Positions 9,368 to 19,318 are shown, counted from the first letter of the stretch. The stretch: DNA of 64,000 bases from Chryseobacterium gambrini (GCF_900156825.1 NZ_FTOV01000006.1:220683-284682), one strand, 5' to 3'. The notes: generated by a model from the sequence alone, not told the origin. Program-made: numbers and translations.

Positions 9368-10545
9368 TTTTCCTCGTCTTCAATAATATCATTTTTAGAG
9401 CTTATTTTCAAAATTAAAAAACCTGAAACCGCTGCTATAAAAGAAGCAATTAAAATGGCAAATTTAGCCTCATCCTGAATCGGAATTTCATCCTTGAAGG
9501 ACAATAGTGCGATGAAAATAGACATCGTAAAACCAATTCCGGCAAGCAATCCTACGCCAATCATGTGCATCCATGTGCTGTTTTGAGGAAGAGAGCTGAG
9601 TTTCAGTTTTATGGCTATTAAGGAAAAAAGATTGATTCCTATTAATTTTCCGGCAACTAATCCGATAATAATTCCCAAACCTAAGGTGCTTGTAAGACCT
9701 CCGATCATTTCGTTATTGAAAGTGATGTTGGTATTGGTTAAAGCAAAAACAGGCATAATGAGAAAACTTACCGGAAAATGAAGCTGATGTTCGAGTTTTT
9801 CCAACGGAGAAATCTCAACGGTTGAAACATTGGTAGGAATGGTAAATGCCAGTAAAACCCCCGCAATGGTAGCATGAATTCCCGAATGATGAAGGAAATA
9901 CCACAAAAATAATCCGGGAATCAGATAGAAGATAATTCGGGTAACTTTTAGGAAATTCAATAAAAATAATAAAGCAGTAATTCCTAAAGATAGAAATAAA
10001 TACATCCAATGGATCTGTTCTGTATAAAATATTGCGATGACCAGGATAGCTCCCAGATCATCCACAATTGCCAAAGCAGCAAGGAAAATTTTAATGGAAT
10101 TCGGAATTCTTTTTCCCAGCATGGAAATAATTGCCAGTGAAAAAGCAATATCTGTTGCCATCGGAATTCCCCAACCGTTTCCGTATGAAGTTCCGAAATT
10201 AAAAAAACTATAAATAATTGCCGGAACAAGCATACCGCCGATTGCCGCAAATATCGGCAGAGAAGCATTTTTAAATGAAGAAAGTTCACCTTCCACCATT
10301 TCTCTTTTAATCTCCAATCCTACCAAAAGGAAGAAAATCGCCATCAAACCGTCGTTAATCCAGATACTAACGGGATATTTCAGATGAAAAATTTCTGTTC
10401 CTGCTTCTCTGTCCAAAAAGTGCTGAAAGCTTTCCGCAAAAGAGGAATTGGCAATAAGTAAGGAAACTAAAACACAGAAAATCAGGATAATTCCTGAAGC
10501 CTGACTGCTTTCGAAAAATTTTTTAAAATATACCGTTAAATTCAT
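9364..10545 (-). CDS. nhaA: Na+/H+ antiporter NhaA
   Basis: A 393-residue electrogenic antiporter that expels sodium in exchange for protons. The paired aspartates of the ion site are present in AIVDDLGAILVIAIFY, and ATDIAFSLAIISMLGKR gives the TM4 assembly region. Twelve hydrophobic segments fit the family. It starts three bases downstream of the stop of the RelA/SpoT gene, so the pair probably shares a transcript. Confidence 0.95.
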   Translation of the reverse strand: MNLTVYFKKFFESSQASGIILIFCVLVSLLIANSSFAESFQHFLDREAGTEIFHLKYPVSIWINDGLMAIFFLLVGLEIKREMVEGELSSFKNASLPIFAAIGGMLVPAIIYSFFNFGTSYGNGWGIPMATDIAFSLAIISMLGKRIPNSIKIFLAALAIVDDLGAILVIAIFYTEQIHWMYLFLSLGITALLFLLNFLKVTRIIFYLIPGLFLWYFLHHSGIHATIAGVLLAFTIPTNVSTVEISPLEKLEHQLHFPVSFLIMPVFALTNTNITFNNEMIGGLTSTLGLGIIIGLVAGKLIGINLFSLIAIKLKLSSLPQNSTWMHMIGVGLLAGIGFTMSIFIALLSFKDEIPIQDEAKFAILIASFIAAVSGFLILKISSKNDIIEDEEN

Positions 10546-10547
10546 AT

Positions 10548-12758
10548 CTAAGATTGTAGTCGTCTCACTCTGGAGACGCCGTTAATATCATTCAGTTTGG
10601 TGAAGGTCTGCTCGAGCTGGCTTTTATTTTTTACCTCCAGAATGATCGTTCCGGTAAAAATCCCGTCGTTGGATTCGATGGACATACTTTTCATATCCAT
10701 TCCCATTGCGCCACTGATGACGGTGGTGATGTCATTGATCATTCCCATTCTGTCGAGTCCCTCAATTTCTATTTTTACTCTGTTTTTGAAGCTTTCCGCA
10801 TTCACCCATTTCGCAGGAATTACCCTGTAATCGTACTGTGCGCGAAGGTTGATCGCGTTCGGACAATTATCGCTGTGTACTTTGATTCCGTCTGAAATCG
10901 TGATGAATCCGAAAATTTTGTCTCCCGGAATTACCGTACAGCATTTTGCATAGCTGTAATTCAGTTTTTCTTCATCTTTTCCAAAGACAATCATGTCGAG
11001 ATTCTGCTCTTTCGGCTCTACATAAGTTGTATTTTTCGCAGGCGATTTTCTGAATCTTGAAAGCAGGTTGTTGAATACGTTTTTACTTTCAATATATTTT
11101 CTTAAACTGCTTGCATCCAGTTCGTTGCTTTGGAATTTTAAAAATAATTCCTGTGAACTTTTAAGGTTAAAGAATTTTTGAAGCTTATTAATTTCCTCAT
11201 CATTAAAATTAATTTTCGCATGACGCAGTTTTCGCTGCAGAATTTCTTTTCCGTCTTCAACCAGTTGATTTTTTTGTGAGTTTAAATAACTCTTGATCTT
11301 GGATTTAGCTTTTGAAGTAACAACAAATTCAAGCCAGTCGGATTTTGGTTTCTGATTTTGGGAGGATAAAATATCGATCTGATCCCCATTTTGCAAAACA
11401 TACGAAATCGGAACCAGTTTGCCGTTGATTTTCGCACCTAAACATTTCATTCCCAGATCGGAGTGAACGGAAAAGGCAAAATCCAGAGCGGTTGCATTGG
11501 TCGGTAAAATTTTAATCTCACCTTTTGGCGTAAACACAAAAACTTCCTTTGAATATAAATTCAGCTTAATATTATCCAGTAATTCCGAAGTGGAAAGATC
11601 CTGCTGCTGTTCCAGAACCTCGCGGATTTCGGTTACCCAGTTTTCAAAATTCCGGTCTTCGGAGCTTTGTTTATAGCCTTCTTTGTATTTGTAATGTGCT
11701 GCAACGCCTTTTTCAGCAATTTCGTCCATTCTTTCGGAACGGATCTGTACTTCAATCCATTTTTTATCAGGACCAAGAACCGTTAAATGCAAACTTTCGT
11801 ATCCTGTAGAACGCGGCTGAGTGATCCAGTCCCGCATTCTGGATGGATTACTGTGATAAACATCCGTTACAATGGAGTAAATTTTCCAAGCCAGGAATTT
11901 TTCGTTTTTGGCATCCGATTTATAAATGATTCTGATGGCGTAATTGTCGAAAACCTCTTCAAAGGAAACGCCTTGTTTCAGCATTTTCCTGTAAATCGAA
12001 GAAATGGCTTTCGCGCGTCCTTTAATTTTGAAATTTAATCCTTCTTCATTTAATTTCTCAGAAACTTCTTTTTTAAATTCCTCAATATATCTTTCGCGGC
12101 TTTCTTTGGCAAGTTCTAATTTCTCGGTAATTTCTTTGTAAACATCCGGATTGTTATACTTTAAAGAAAGGTCTTCAAGCTCAGATTTGATGTTGTATAA
12201 TCCGAGACGATGCGCCATCGGAGCGTAAATATAAACGGTTTCGGAAGCAATTTTCTTCTGCTTGTCCGGAGCCATGCTTTCCAGAGTACGCATATTGTGA
12301 AGACGGTCTGCAATCTTAATAAGAATCACCCTGAAATCTTCAGACAGCGTCAACAGAAGCTTTCTGTAATTCTCAGACTGCACCGAAATATTCTGATGAT
12401 TCATGATGGAGATTTTCGTGAGTCCGTTCACGATATTGGCTATTTTCTCCCCAAAAATTTTCTTCAGGTCTTCGTAGGTGTAGTCGGAGTCTTCAATTAC
12501 ATCATGCAATAAGGCGCAGGCAATGGAAGTGGCTCCCAAACCGATTTCCGTTGCTACAATTTTGGCAACAGCAATAGGATGGTAAATGTAGGGTTCACCA
12601 GATTTTCTTCGCTGATCTTTGTGCGCATCGAGCGCTATATCGAATGCCTTTCGGATGAGCTTGTTATTTTCCTCATCTAAAGTTCTGTATGTATTCGAAA
12701 TCAGATCCTTATACCTTGCAAGGATCTCCTTGTTTTCCTGTTCTAAGTCGTAACTCAT
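10548..12758 (-). CDS. rsh: Bifunctional (p)ppGpp synthetase/hydrolase, RelA/SpoT family
   Basis: A 736-residue stringent-response enzyme. The N-terminal HD hydrolase domain has His46, His60 and the HDVIED motif (85-90), so hydrolysis should be active. The synthetase domain has DNYAIRIIY, RPRSTGYESLH-like (PRSTGYESLHLTVLG) and IEVQIRS, consistent with an active synthetase. A TGS domain (VFVFTPKGEIKILP) and a C-terminal ACT domain follow. Length and order match long RSH proteins. It is the first gene of a probable two-gene unit with nhaA. Confidence 0.95.
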   Translation of the reverse strand: MSYDLEQENKEILARYKDLISNTYRTLDEENNKLIRKAFDIALDAHKDQRRKSGEPYIYHPIAVAKIVATEIGLGATSIACALLHDVIEDSDYTYEDLKKIFGEKIANIVNGLTKISIMNHQNISVQSENYRKLLLTLSEDFRVILIKIADRLHNMRTLESMAPDKQKKIASETVYIYAPMAHRLGLYNIKSELEDLSLKYNNPDVYKEITEKLELAKESRERYIEEFKKEVSEKLNEEGLNFKIKGRAKAISSIYRKMLKQGVSFEEVFDNYAIRIIYKSDAKNEKFLAWKIYSIVTDVYHSNPSRMRDWITQPRSTGYESLHLTVLGPDKKWIEVQIRSERMDEIAEKGVAAHYKYKEGYKQSSEDRNFENWVTEIREVLEQQQDLSTSELLDNIKLNLYSKEVFVFTPKGEIKILPTNATALDFAFSVHSDLGMKCLGAKINGKLVPISYVLQNGDQIDILSSQNQKPKSDWLEFVVTSKAKSKIKSYLNSQKNQLVEDGKEILQRKLRHAKINFNDEEINKLQKFFNLKSSQELFLKFQSNELDASSLRKYIESKNVFNNLLSRFRKSPAKNTTYVEPKEQNLDMIVFGKDEEKLNYSYAKCCTVIPGDKIFGFITISDGIKVHSDNCPNAINLRAQYDYRVIPAKWVNAESFKNRVKIEIEGLDRMGMINDITTVISGAMGMDMKSMSIESNDGIFTGTIILEVKNKSQLEQTFTKLNDINGVSRVRRLQS

Positions 12759-12820
12759 TTGTGTAAAAGCCTATATTTACACGAAAATACGAAATTTTTT
12801 GCAGTTTTCAGCATTAAAAG

Positions 12821-12842
12821 ATCCGCAGAACGCTCTGCGGAT
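12821..12842 (-). terminator. Hairpin terminator of the 121-residue gene
   Basis: A perfect 9-bp stem (ATCCGCAGA with its complement) and 4-nt loop; on the minus strand it is followed by a short T run. It lies 29 bases beyond the stop of the gene at 12871-13236. Confidence 0.75.
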
Positions 12843-12870
12843 TTCGGTTATTAATTTTTATCTTGAATGG

Positions 12871-13236
12871 TTAAAATTTTACTTCAGAGTCCATTCCGGC
12901 AGTAGAGGTTTTTATTCTTATATCCGGACTGTCGTGGATTTCCGCTTTATTTCTGGCATCGATAAACTTTTTGATGTTCATATAATTTGCCTGCTCAATT
13001 TCTATGTTTTCAAAAAGATAGGTTTTTAGCACATTATTCCGGCTGAAAATAGAGGAAGCATTATCCGTCTGATGGTGGTCTTTTACGGCTACACTTACCA
13101 GATACTGGGAATGTAGCTCATCATCATGAAGATAGACAATATATTCTGAATCTGTGAAACCTGAGTTTTCAAGGTCTGCTTCTATTTTTTTATAATCGCT
13201 GTGATGTCCAAATAATCCAGCTAATATATTTGACAT
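12871..13236 (-). CDS. Hypothetical protein, 121 residues
   Basis: A soluble, acidic protein with no signal peptide and no recognised domain. It contains an N-terminal GLFGHHSDYKKIEADLENSG and a patch VKDHHQTDNASSIF; the middle resembles small stress-associated proteins in a very general way, but this is not firm. The ATG at 13236 is used; a TTG two codons upstream also reads in frame. It stands alone with its own terminator. Confidence 0.6.
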   Translation of the reverse strand: MSNILAGLFGHHSDYKKIEADLENSGFTDSEYIVYLHDDELHSQYLVSVAVKDHHQTDNASSIFSRNNVLKTYLFENIEIEQANYMNIKKFIDARNKAEIHDSPDIRIKTSTAGMDSEVKF

Positions 13237-13384
13237 AAGCAATAGTTTTTAAGTTGAATATAAATTTAGTGAAAATAATTCATGTATTTTAAGAAAATAA
13301 CAATTAAATGGTTGTATTAATATAAAATCTATAAAGTTTTGCCTTTTCTTTGAAATCTTCTATTGAACAGATGTTTGATTTTTA

Positions 13385-14359
13385 CTAATTGATAATTTCC
13401 AGATTTTCAATATTTTCATTTTTAAAAGCATGATATATATCTGAGATGTTATTTTTTCTTGTTTCGGTTTTTGCATGGATGATTGTTTTTGCTTTGTTGA
13501 CCATAACCTCGATTTTATCATTAAAAATGGTATAGCGTATATCGCCACTTTCAAAAGAAAGCGAATTTTCTTTTTTTGAATAGAAAAATACATCACGGTA
13601 AAGAAGTTCAATATCTCCGTTTTTTTTGGTGAAAAAATAATACAGATGGTTTGTTTCAGTTTTAATGAGGTACATTTTTTTGTTATTTTCCAGCGTGTAG
13701 GAGAGAAGAATGTATTTACTTACAATATCAGTATCAATGGTTTTGTATTTATACGTGATGTATCTGTTTTTCCATTCTTTAACTTCTGTTTCAAAATAAA
13801 GACCGGAAGCATCGAGCTGTTCTTCAGATTGTTTCAGAAGAAAAGGTGAGCCATTTTTTATAATGAAATCAGAATATTGATGCCAACAGCAGCCAGACTT
13901 AGTCATCACATGAATCTGCTTTTTAGCTTTATCGACATCAAAAAAGCCACAATAGTTTTGGGCTAAATCTGAAAAATCTGCATTTTCAACAAATGTGTTA
14001 TTTTCATAAAGATAAACCACGAACGACGGACCGCCGTAGCAGCTTTCATTACCATATTTTATCGCAATGTCTTTTTTACCGTCAAAATTAAAATCATCAT
14101 AGATAATAATGCTATAATGACCATATGGGATTTCTGCAATATTGGATTGGGTATTTTTAAAATCATACTCGCTTAAATTTACCGTTTGCGTGATAAGCGG
14201 TTTTTTGTTTTTTAAACTAAAAACTTTGAGGATCTGTGATGTTTTGTCTCTTGAGTTTTTAGTAACTGTTGCGTAGTAATCTTTAGAAAAATCTGATATT
14301 TTATAATTTTGAGCGTTCAGAAAAACAGTTGAAAATGGCAGAAGAATAAGCTTTTTCAT
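13385..14359 (-). CDS. Exported protein, XAC2610-like
   Basis: A 324-residue protein with a short signal peptide (MKKLILLPFSTVFLNAQ). The segment YDDFNFDGKKDIAIKYGNES is a calcium-binding-like D-x-N-x-D-G loop seen in XAC2610-type and FG-GAP-like proteins, and cysteines cluster at SGCCWHQY. The C-terminal half is strand-rich with no recognised domain. Function unknown. It is transcribed away from the acetyl-CoA synthetase terminator. Confidence 0.65.
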   Translation of the reverse strand: MKKLILLPFSTVFLNAQNYKISDFSKDYYATVTKNSRDKTSQILKVFSLKNKKPLITQTVNLSEYDFKNTQSNIAEIPYGHYSIIIYDDFNFDGKKDIAIKYGNESCYGGPSFVVYLYENNTFVENADFSDLAQNYCGFFDVDKAKKQIHVMTKSGCCWHQYSDFIIKNGSPFLLKQSEEQLDASGLYFETEVKEWKNRYITYKYKTIDTDIVSKYILLSYTLENNKKMYLIKTETNHLYYFFTKKNGDIELLYRDVFFYSKKENSLSFESGDIRYTIFNDKIEVMVNKAKTIIHAKTETRKNNISDIYHAFKNENIENLEIIN

Positions 14360-14390
14360 GATAATTAATTGAATTTAAAAATAACAAAAA

Positions 14391-14412
14391 AACCTCACAT
14401 TTCTGCGAGGTT
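14391..14412 (-). terminator. Terminator of the acs operon
   Basis: A 6-bp stem AACCTC/GAGGTT, which read on the minus strand runs into a long T tract. It lies between the acs stop (14437) and the start of the next minus-strand gene (14359). Confidence 0.7.
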
Positions 14413-14436
14413 ATATATAGGTTTCAGTGAAAAATA

Positions 14437-16344
14437 TTAAATTCTTTCGTTCTTGATTTCTTCAACAATTTCAGGATTCAAAAGGGTAGTGATGTCTCCG
14501 AAGTTGCTGAAATCTCCTTCTGCAATTTTTCTCAGGATTCTACGCATAATCTTTCCGGAACGCGTTTTTGGAAGTCCTGAAACAAACTGTATTTTATCAA
14601 GCTTCGCAATCGGACCGATCTGGTCTGAAATCAACTGATTAATTTCTTTTTTCAGATTGTCCTTGTCTCTGCTTTCACCGGATTCTTTCAGGATCACGAA
14701 ACCGTACAGCGCATTTCCTTTGATGTCGTGAGGATAACCTACGATTGCAGATTCCGCTACAGCAGGATGTTCATTGATGCTGTCTTCAATTGGCGCTGTT
14801 CCTAAATTGTGTCCGGAAACAATAATTACATCGTCTACACGGCCAGTAATTCTGTAATAGCCGACTTCATCTCTCAAAGCTCCGTCTCCCGTGAAATATT
14901 TCCCCGGAAAAGCGGTAAAATAGGTTTCCTTGTATCTTTGATGGTCTCCCCAGATCGTTCTGGCAATTCCCGGCCATGGAAAACGAATGCAGAGATTTCC
15001 CGTCACCTGATTTCCGGTAATTTCGTTGCGTTTATCATCCATTAGAACAGGCTGAATTCCCGGTAAAGGAAGAGTAGCGTACGTTGGTTTTGTAGGGGTA
15101 ACGAAAGGGAGAGGAGAGATCATAATTCCTCCGGTTTCTGTCTGCCACCAAGTATCAACAATCGGACATTTCTTGTTGCCCACATGATCATTGAACCAAT
15201 GCCAAGCTTCATCGTTAATAGGTTCTCCAACAGAACCGATCACTTTTAACGAGCTTAAATCGTGTTTGTCTACCCATTCTGAACTTTCTTTAGCCAGAGA
15301 ACGGATTGCAGTCGGAGCTGTGTAAAACTGTGTAATTTTATGTTTTTCAATCACTTCCCAGAATCTGTCCAGTTCAGGATATGTAGGAACGCCTTCAAAA
15401 ATAACGGTGGTTGCACCATTTAAAAGCGGTCCGTAAAGGATGTAGGAATGTCCTGTAATCCAGCCTATATCTGCGGTACACCAGTAAATATCATTTTCTT
15501 TATAATTGAATACATTTTTAAAAGTATACGCGGTGTACACCATATATCCGGCGCAGGTATGAAGCATTCCTTTAGGTTTTCCCGTAGAACCGGAAGTGTA
15601 CAGAATGAACAGCGGATCTTCTGCATCCATAATTACGGTAACGAAATCCGGAGAGGCGTTTTCGTAAAGATCTTCCATCCAGAAATCTCTGTGCTCCTTC
15701 ATTTTTACTTCATTGTTGGTTCTTTTTACCACCAAAACTTTTTCTACACTTGGCGTTTTTTCCAGAGCTTCGTCTACAATGCTTTTCAGATCCAAAACTT
15801 TGTTTCCTCTGTAGCTTCCGTCTGAAGTGATGACCATTTTTGCACCACAGTCATTTACTCTTGAAGAAACAGCTGAAGCCGAAAATCCTGCAAAAATAAC
15901 GGAATGAACTGCTCCCAGTTTTGCACAAGCCAGCATTGTGATGGCTAATTCAGGGATCATCGGAAGGTAAATACAGACTCTGTCGCCTTTTTCGATCCCC
16001 ATTTCACGAAGAACATTGGCGGTTTTGTTGACTCTTTTGTAGAGTTCGTTGTAAGAAATATGCTGTGCTTCTTCTTTCGGATCGTTGGGTTCCCAGATGA
16101 TTGCCGTTTTATCGCCTCTTACCGCTAAATGTCTGTCGATGCAGTTTTTGGTAATATTTAATTTAGCATTTTTAAACCACGAAATTTTGGCTTCATTCAT
16201 ATCGTATTTCACAACCTTGCTCCATCTCTGATACCACACGAAATTTTCATCTGCAATTTTATCCCAGAATTTTTTAGGATTTTTGATCGATTTTTTATAC
16301 TCTTCAAAATATTGCGGTAAGTTTTCTATCTGATAGTTTCTCAT
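14437..16344 (-). CDS. acs: Acetate--CoA ligase (acetyl-CoA synthetase)
   Basis: A 635-residue AMP-forming enzyme converting acetate, ATP and CoA to acetyl-CoA. Adenylation motifs are clear: LYTSGSTGKPKGMLH (P-loop-like), DTWWQTETGG with the Trp that limits the acyl pocket to acetate, and YFTGDGALRDEVGYYRITGR with the hinge. The C-terminal KTRSGKIMRRILRK carries the lysine that GNAT enzymes acetylate to switch the enzyme off. It is the last gene of the minus-strand carboxylate cluster, 105 bases after a GNAT gene. Confidence 0.96.
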   Translation of the reverse strand: MRNYQIENLPQYFEEYKKSIKNPKKFWDKIADENFVWYQRWSKVVKYDMNEAKISWFKNAKLNITKNCIDRHLAVRGDKTAIIWEPNDPKEEAQHISYNELYKRVNKTANVLREMGIEKGDRVCIYLPMIPELAITMLACAKLGAVHSVIFAGFSASAVSSRVNDCGAKMVITSDGSYRGNKVLDLKSIVDEALEKTPSVEKVLVVKRTNNEVKMKEHRDFWMEDLYENASPDFVTVIMDAEDPLFILYTSGSTGKPKGMLHTCAGYMVYTAYTFKNVFNYKENDIYWCTADIGWITGHSYILYGPLLNGATTVIFEGVPTYPELDRFWEVIEKHKITQFYTAPTAIRSLAKESSEWVDKHDLSSLKVIGSVGEPINDEAWHWFNDHVGNKKCPIVDTWWQTETGGIMISPLPFVTPTKPTYATLPLPGIQPVLMDDKRNEITGNQVTGNLCIRFPWPGIARTIWGDHQRYKETYFTAFPGKYFTGDGALRDEVGYYRITGRVDDVIIVSGHNLGTAPIEDSINEHPAVAESAIVGYPHDIKGNALYGFVILKESGESRDKDNLKKEINQLISDQIGPIAKLDKIQFVSGLPKTRSGKIMRRILRKIAEGDFSNFGDITTLLNPEIVEEIKNERI

Positions 16345-16449
16345 ATTTTTCTTTTTAAAATTTATTTTATTATTTAAATTATTGTCTTAACACACAGTGT
16401 GCGGAGTTTTTTCTTTTTTTATATAAGCCTAAATCATGAATAATTTGAT

Positions 16450-16902
16450 CTATAATTTTAGTTCCATTACAGGTAAAAACCGATTTTTTATTGATGTTTC
16501 AATCTGGTTGATTTTTAGAAATCCGAAACCTTCATAAAATTTCTCTGCATTAGGATCAGCTTCCAAAATTATCTTTGCTGTTTTTTCTTTCTTAGTTTTA
16601 TTGATGAGATCGTTCATAAGCGTTTTTCCGTAACCTTTTCTCATTTCTTCAGGAACAACGAATAAATTGTCAAGTTTAACAGTATTCTTATTAATGTTAA
16701 GATAAGAATAGTAAGCAATAATTGTATTATTTAATGATAATTTATAAACCTTACTTTTTTTGATATAATCTTTAGTTATCGTTAAATCTTGCGACCATTT
16801 TTCAATTTGTTCATCCGAATATCCCCAATGTGCTTTTGATTTTTTGGTTATTTCGGTTAAAATCTTATCATCATCAGGATTTGCTTTTATTATTTTCAAC
16901 AT
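16450..16902 (-). CDS. GNAT-family N-acetyltransferase
   Basis: A 150-residue single-domain GNAT. The acetyl-CoA-binding loop is VVPEEMRKGYGKTLM, followed by a typical AEKFYEGFGFLK strand. It starts 12 bases after the stop of the propionyl-CoA-synthetase-like gene and precedes acs. In other bacteria a GNAT next to acs (AcuA, Pat) acetylates the synthetase lysine and shuts it down. That role here is inference from position; the protein lacks extra domains and could act on a small molecule. Confidence 0.8.
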   Translation of the reverse strand: MLKIIKANPDDDKILTEITKKSKAHWGYSDEQIEKWSQDLTITKDYIKKSKVYKLSLNNTIIAYYSYLNINKNTVKLDNLFVVPEEMRKGYGKTLMNDLINKTKKEKTAKIILEADPNAEKFYEGFGFLKINQIETSIKNRFLPVMELKL

Positions 16903-16914
16903 TTTGATTTCAAT

Positions 16915-18801
16915 TTATGCTCCGTATTCTTCAATTTTCTCCTGAATTTCTTCAATGATCTTTTCATCATCAATCGTCGACGGAATCTGGAATTCTTTTC
17001 CGTCCAGTAAAGTTCGGATCAGCTTTCTTAAAATTTTTCCTGAACGGGTTTTAGGTAAGCGTTTTACAACCATCACATTTTTAAGACAGGCAACGGCGCC
17101 TATTTTTTCGCGGACTGTTTTTACGATGTCTTTTTCTACATTTTCCTCAGAACTAGAAGAGCCATTTTTCAAGACGATTGTTGCAAAAGGAATCTGCCCT
17201 TTCAGTTCATCATCAATTCCGACTACGGCGCATTCTGCAACATCGGGATGAGAGGAAACAATTTCTTCCATTTCGGAAGTGGAAAGGCGGTGTCCTGCAA
17301 CATTAATTACATCATCCACTCTTCCTGTGATGAAAATATAGCCGTCCTCATCTTTTATGGCTCCGTCTCCGGAAAAATAATAGCCTTTGTACTGCGAGAG
17401 ATAGCTTTTCTCAAAACGGTCATAATCTTTCCAGATTCCCAGCAAAGCTCCGGGAGGAAGCGGTAATTTTATAACTAAATAACCTTCATGATGCGCATCC
17501 AGTTCATAGCCGTTTTCATCGAAAATTTTAATATCATAGCCGGGAATTGGTTTTCCTGCGGAAGCTCTTTTTATTTTGTAGTCTTCATTAAAAGTCATTA
17601 AACCCAGCATTGGAGAACCGGATTCGGTCTGCCACCAGTGATCGATTGCCGGAACGCCGATGTGTTCTGCAAACCAGTCCAGAGTGGCAACATCACATCT
17701 TTCTCCTGCTAAAAACTGCTTTCTGAAGTGGCTTAAATCATATTTTTTCACCAATTCTCCGTTCGGATCTTCTTTTTTGATGGCTCTGATTGCAGTAGGA
17801 GCGGTAAACATGGCTGCTACTTTATATTCGGAAATAATTCTCCAGAATGTTCCCGCATCGGGCGTCATAATAGGTTTTCCTTCAAAAATAATCGTTGAAT
17901 TTCTGTTGATTAAAGGACCGTAAACGGTATAACTGTGACCAACTGCCCATCCGAAATCGGAAGCTGCCCAAAAAGTTTCTCCCGGTTCGATTCCATAGAT
18001 GTATTTCATCGAAAATTTCAACGCGGTGGCGTAACCTCCTGTATCTCTTGCAACACCTTTTGGTTTTCCGGTTGTTCCGGAAGTATACAGTAAATAGAGT
18101 GGGTGAGTGGATTCCACCGAAACGCAATCCGCAGGTTCTGAGTTCTGTACCAATTCTTCGTAATCAATTAACCCATCAAACATTTCATGTTGATTATCAA
18201 CCAATTTCCTGTTGTATACAATGATGTGATCTACCTTATCTTGTGCCAGTTCGATCGCTTTTTCTACCAAAGGCAAATAAGGGATTCTCTTTGCGATTTC
18301 GACTCCTGCGGTTGCCGTAATTAATGCTTTTGGTTTGCAGTCGTCGATTCTCACCACCAGTTCATGCGGCGCAAACCCTCCGAAAACCACATTATGAATG
18401 ACTCCGATTCTTGCGCACGCAAGCATGGAGAACAAAGTCTGCGGAATCATCGGCATATAAATAACGGCGGTATCACCTTTTTTCAGACCTAAAGAAATCA
18501 AACCTCCCGCCAATTTTGAAATTTCCTTTTTGGCTTCATTGAAGGTATAGGTTTTCTTTTGGTTCGTTACCGGAGAATCGTAAATAACCGCAATCTTATC
18601 TCCAAAACCATCTTCAATATGTTTATCAATACATAAATAGCAGATGTTGAGTTTTCCGTCCGGAAACCACTGATTGTAGTGGTTTTCGTCAATAGAAGTA
18701 ATGGTTTTCGGGAATTCAAACCAACTGATTTCCTGAGCCTGCTCTTTCCAGAAATTCTCTTTGTCTTCTATGCTTTGCTTAAATAAAATATCTGTATTCA
18801 T
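16915..18801 (-). CDS. Acyl-CoA synthetase, propionate--CoA ligase-like
   Basis: A 628-residue AMP-forming acyl-CoA synthetase related to PrpE/ACSS3. Motifs: LYTSGTTGKPKGVARDTGGY, IDHWWQTESGSPM, YYFSGDGAIKDEDGYIFITG and RLPKTRSGKILRKLIR with the modifiable lysine. The VARDTGGY and DHWWQTES variants separate it from the acs copy downstream and suit propionate or another short acid. The start at 18801 (MNTDILFKQ) is chosen because the in-frame codons upstream to 18879 are translated from a palindromic repeat (18820-18894). Confidence 0.9.
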   Translation of the reverse strand: MNTDILFKQSIEDKENFWKEQAQEISWFEFPKTITSIDENHYNQWFPDGKLNICYLCIDKHIEDGFGDKIAVIYDSPVTNQKKTYTFNEAKKEISKLAGGLISLGLKKGDTAVIYMPMIPQTLFSMLACARIGVIHNVVFGGFAPHELVVRIDDCKPKALITATAGVEIAKRIPYLPLVEKAIELAQDKVDHIIVYNRKLVDNQHEMFDGLIDYEELVQNSEPADCVSVESTHPLYLLYTSGTTGKPKGVARDTGGYATALKFSMKYIYGIEPGETFWAASDFGWAVGHSYTVYGPLINRNSTIIFEGKPIMTPDAGTFWRIISEYKVAAMFTAPTAIRAIKKEDPNGELVKKYDLSHFRKQFLAGERCDVATLDWFAEHIGVPAIDHWWQTESGSPMLGLMTFNEDYKIKRASAGKPIPGYDIKIFDENGYELDAHHEGYLVIKLPLPPGALLGIWKDYDRFEKSYLSQYKGYYFSGDGAIKDEDGYIFITGRVDDVINVAGHRLSTSEMEEIVSSHPDVAECAVVGIDDELKGQIPFATIVLKNGSSSSEENVEKDIVKTVREKIGAVACLKNVMVVKRLPKTRSGKILRKLIRTLLDGKEFQIPSTIDDEKIIEEIQEKIEEYGA

Positions 18802-18819
18802 ATTAGTTTTTGTGTTTTT

Positions 18820-18894
18820 GTCATTGCGAGGAGCGTAGTGACGAAGCAATCTTTTAATATTTTGTTGAGATTGCTTCACTTCGTTCGCAATGAC
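18820..18894. repeat. Palindromic repeat of the GTCATTGCGA family
   Basis: Left part 18820-18852 begins GTCATTGCGA and ends GAAGCAATCT; right part 18868-18894 is its imperfect reverse complement, ending TCGCAATGAC. It sits between the receiver gene and the acyl-CoA synthetase on one presumed transcript. Elements with these ends occur in many bacterial genomes. It creates a spurious 26-codon extension of the synthetase. Confidence 0.85.
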
Positions 18895-18909
18895 GGTTTG
18901 TAAAATGTA

Positions 18910-19269
18910 TCAAAACATTTCTTCTATTTGCTGCATGAGTTTTTTGATTGAATAAGGCTTTGTAACGTAAGCATCGGCTGCCATTTCCAGACCTTTTTCA
19001 ATGTCTTTCGGATTGTTTTTGGCACTCAGGAAAATTACTTTTGTATCTTTCAGTTTCTCATCCTGTTTTATTAGTTCCAGAGTACTGTATCCATCGAGAT
19101 TTGGCATCATAATATCCAGTAAAATGACATCGGGAGTCATTGTTTTCAGAAATTCCAGAACTTCTGTTCCGTCTCTTGCAATAAATACATCGTATCCGTT
19201 TTTCTTAAAGCTGTATTCCAGCGACATTAATATTTTGTGCTCGTCGTCGGCAATGATTATCTTCTTCAT
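18910..19269 (-). CDS. Stand-alone response regulator receiver
   Basis: A 119-residue CheY-like receiver with no output domain. The acidic pair (ADDE), the phospho-acceptor Asp52 (VILLDIMMP), the switch Ser (FLSAKN) and Lys of YVTKPYS are all present, so it should be phosphorylated. The hybrid symporter-kinase gene lies upstream on the same strand and is the likely partner. How the signal leaves the receiver is unclear since no DNA-binding domain is attached. Confidence 0.92.
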   Translation of the reverse strand: MKKIIIADDEHKILMSLEYSFKKNGYDVFIARDGTEVLEFLKTMTPDVILLDIMMPNLDGYSTLELIKQDEKLKDTKVIFLSAKNNPKDIEKGLEMAADAYVTKPYSIKKLMQQIEEMF

Positions 19270-19318
19270 ATTGTGGTTATCTTTTTGTTCGACTGCATTG
19301 TTTTTTTGTTTCTTTTGG

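Noticed and set aside
18802..18879. 26-residue N-terminal extension of the propionate--CoA ligase-like protein
   Set aside because: It is translated from the palindromic repeat 18820-18894; the family N-terminus begins at MNTDIL (18801).
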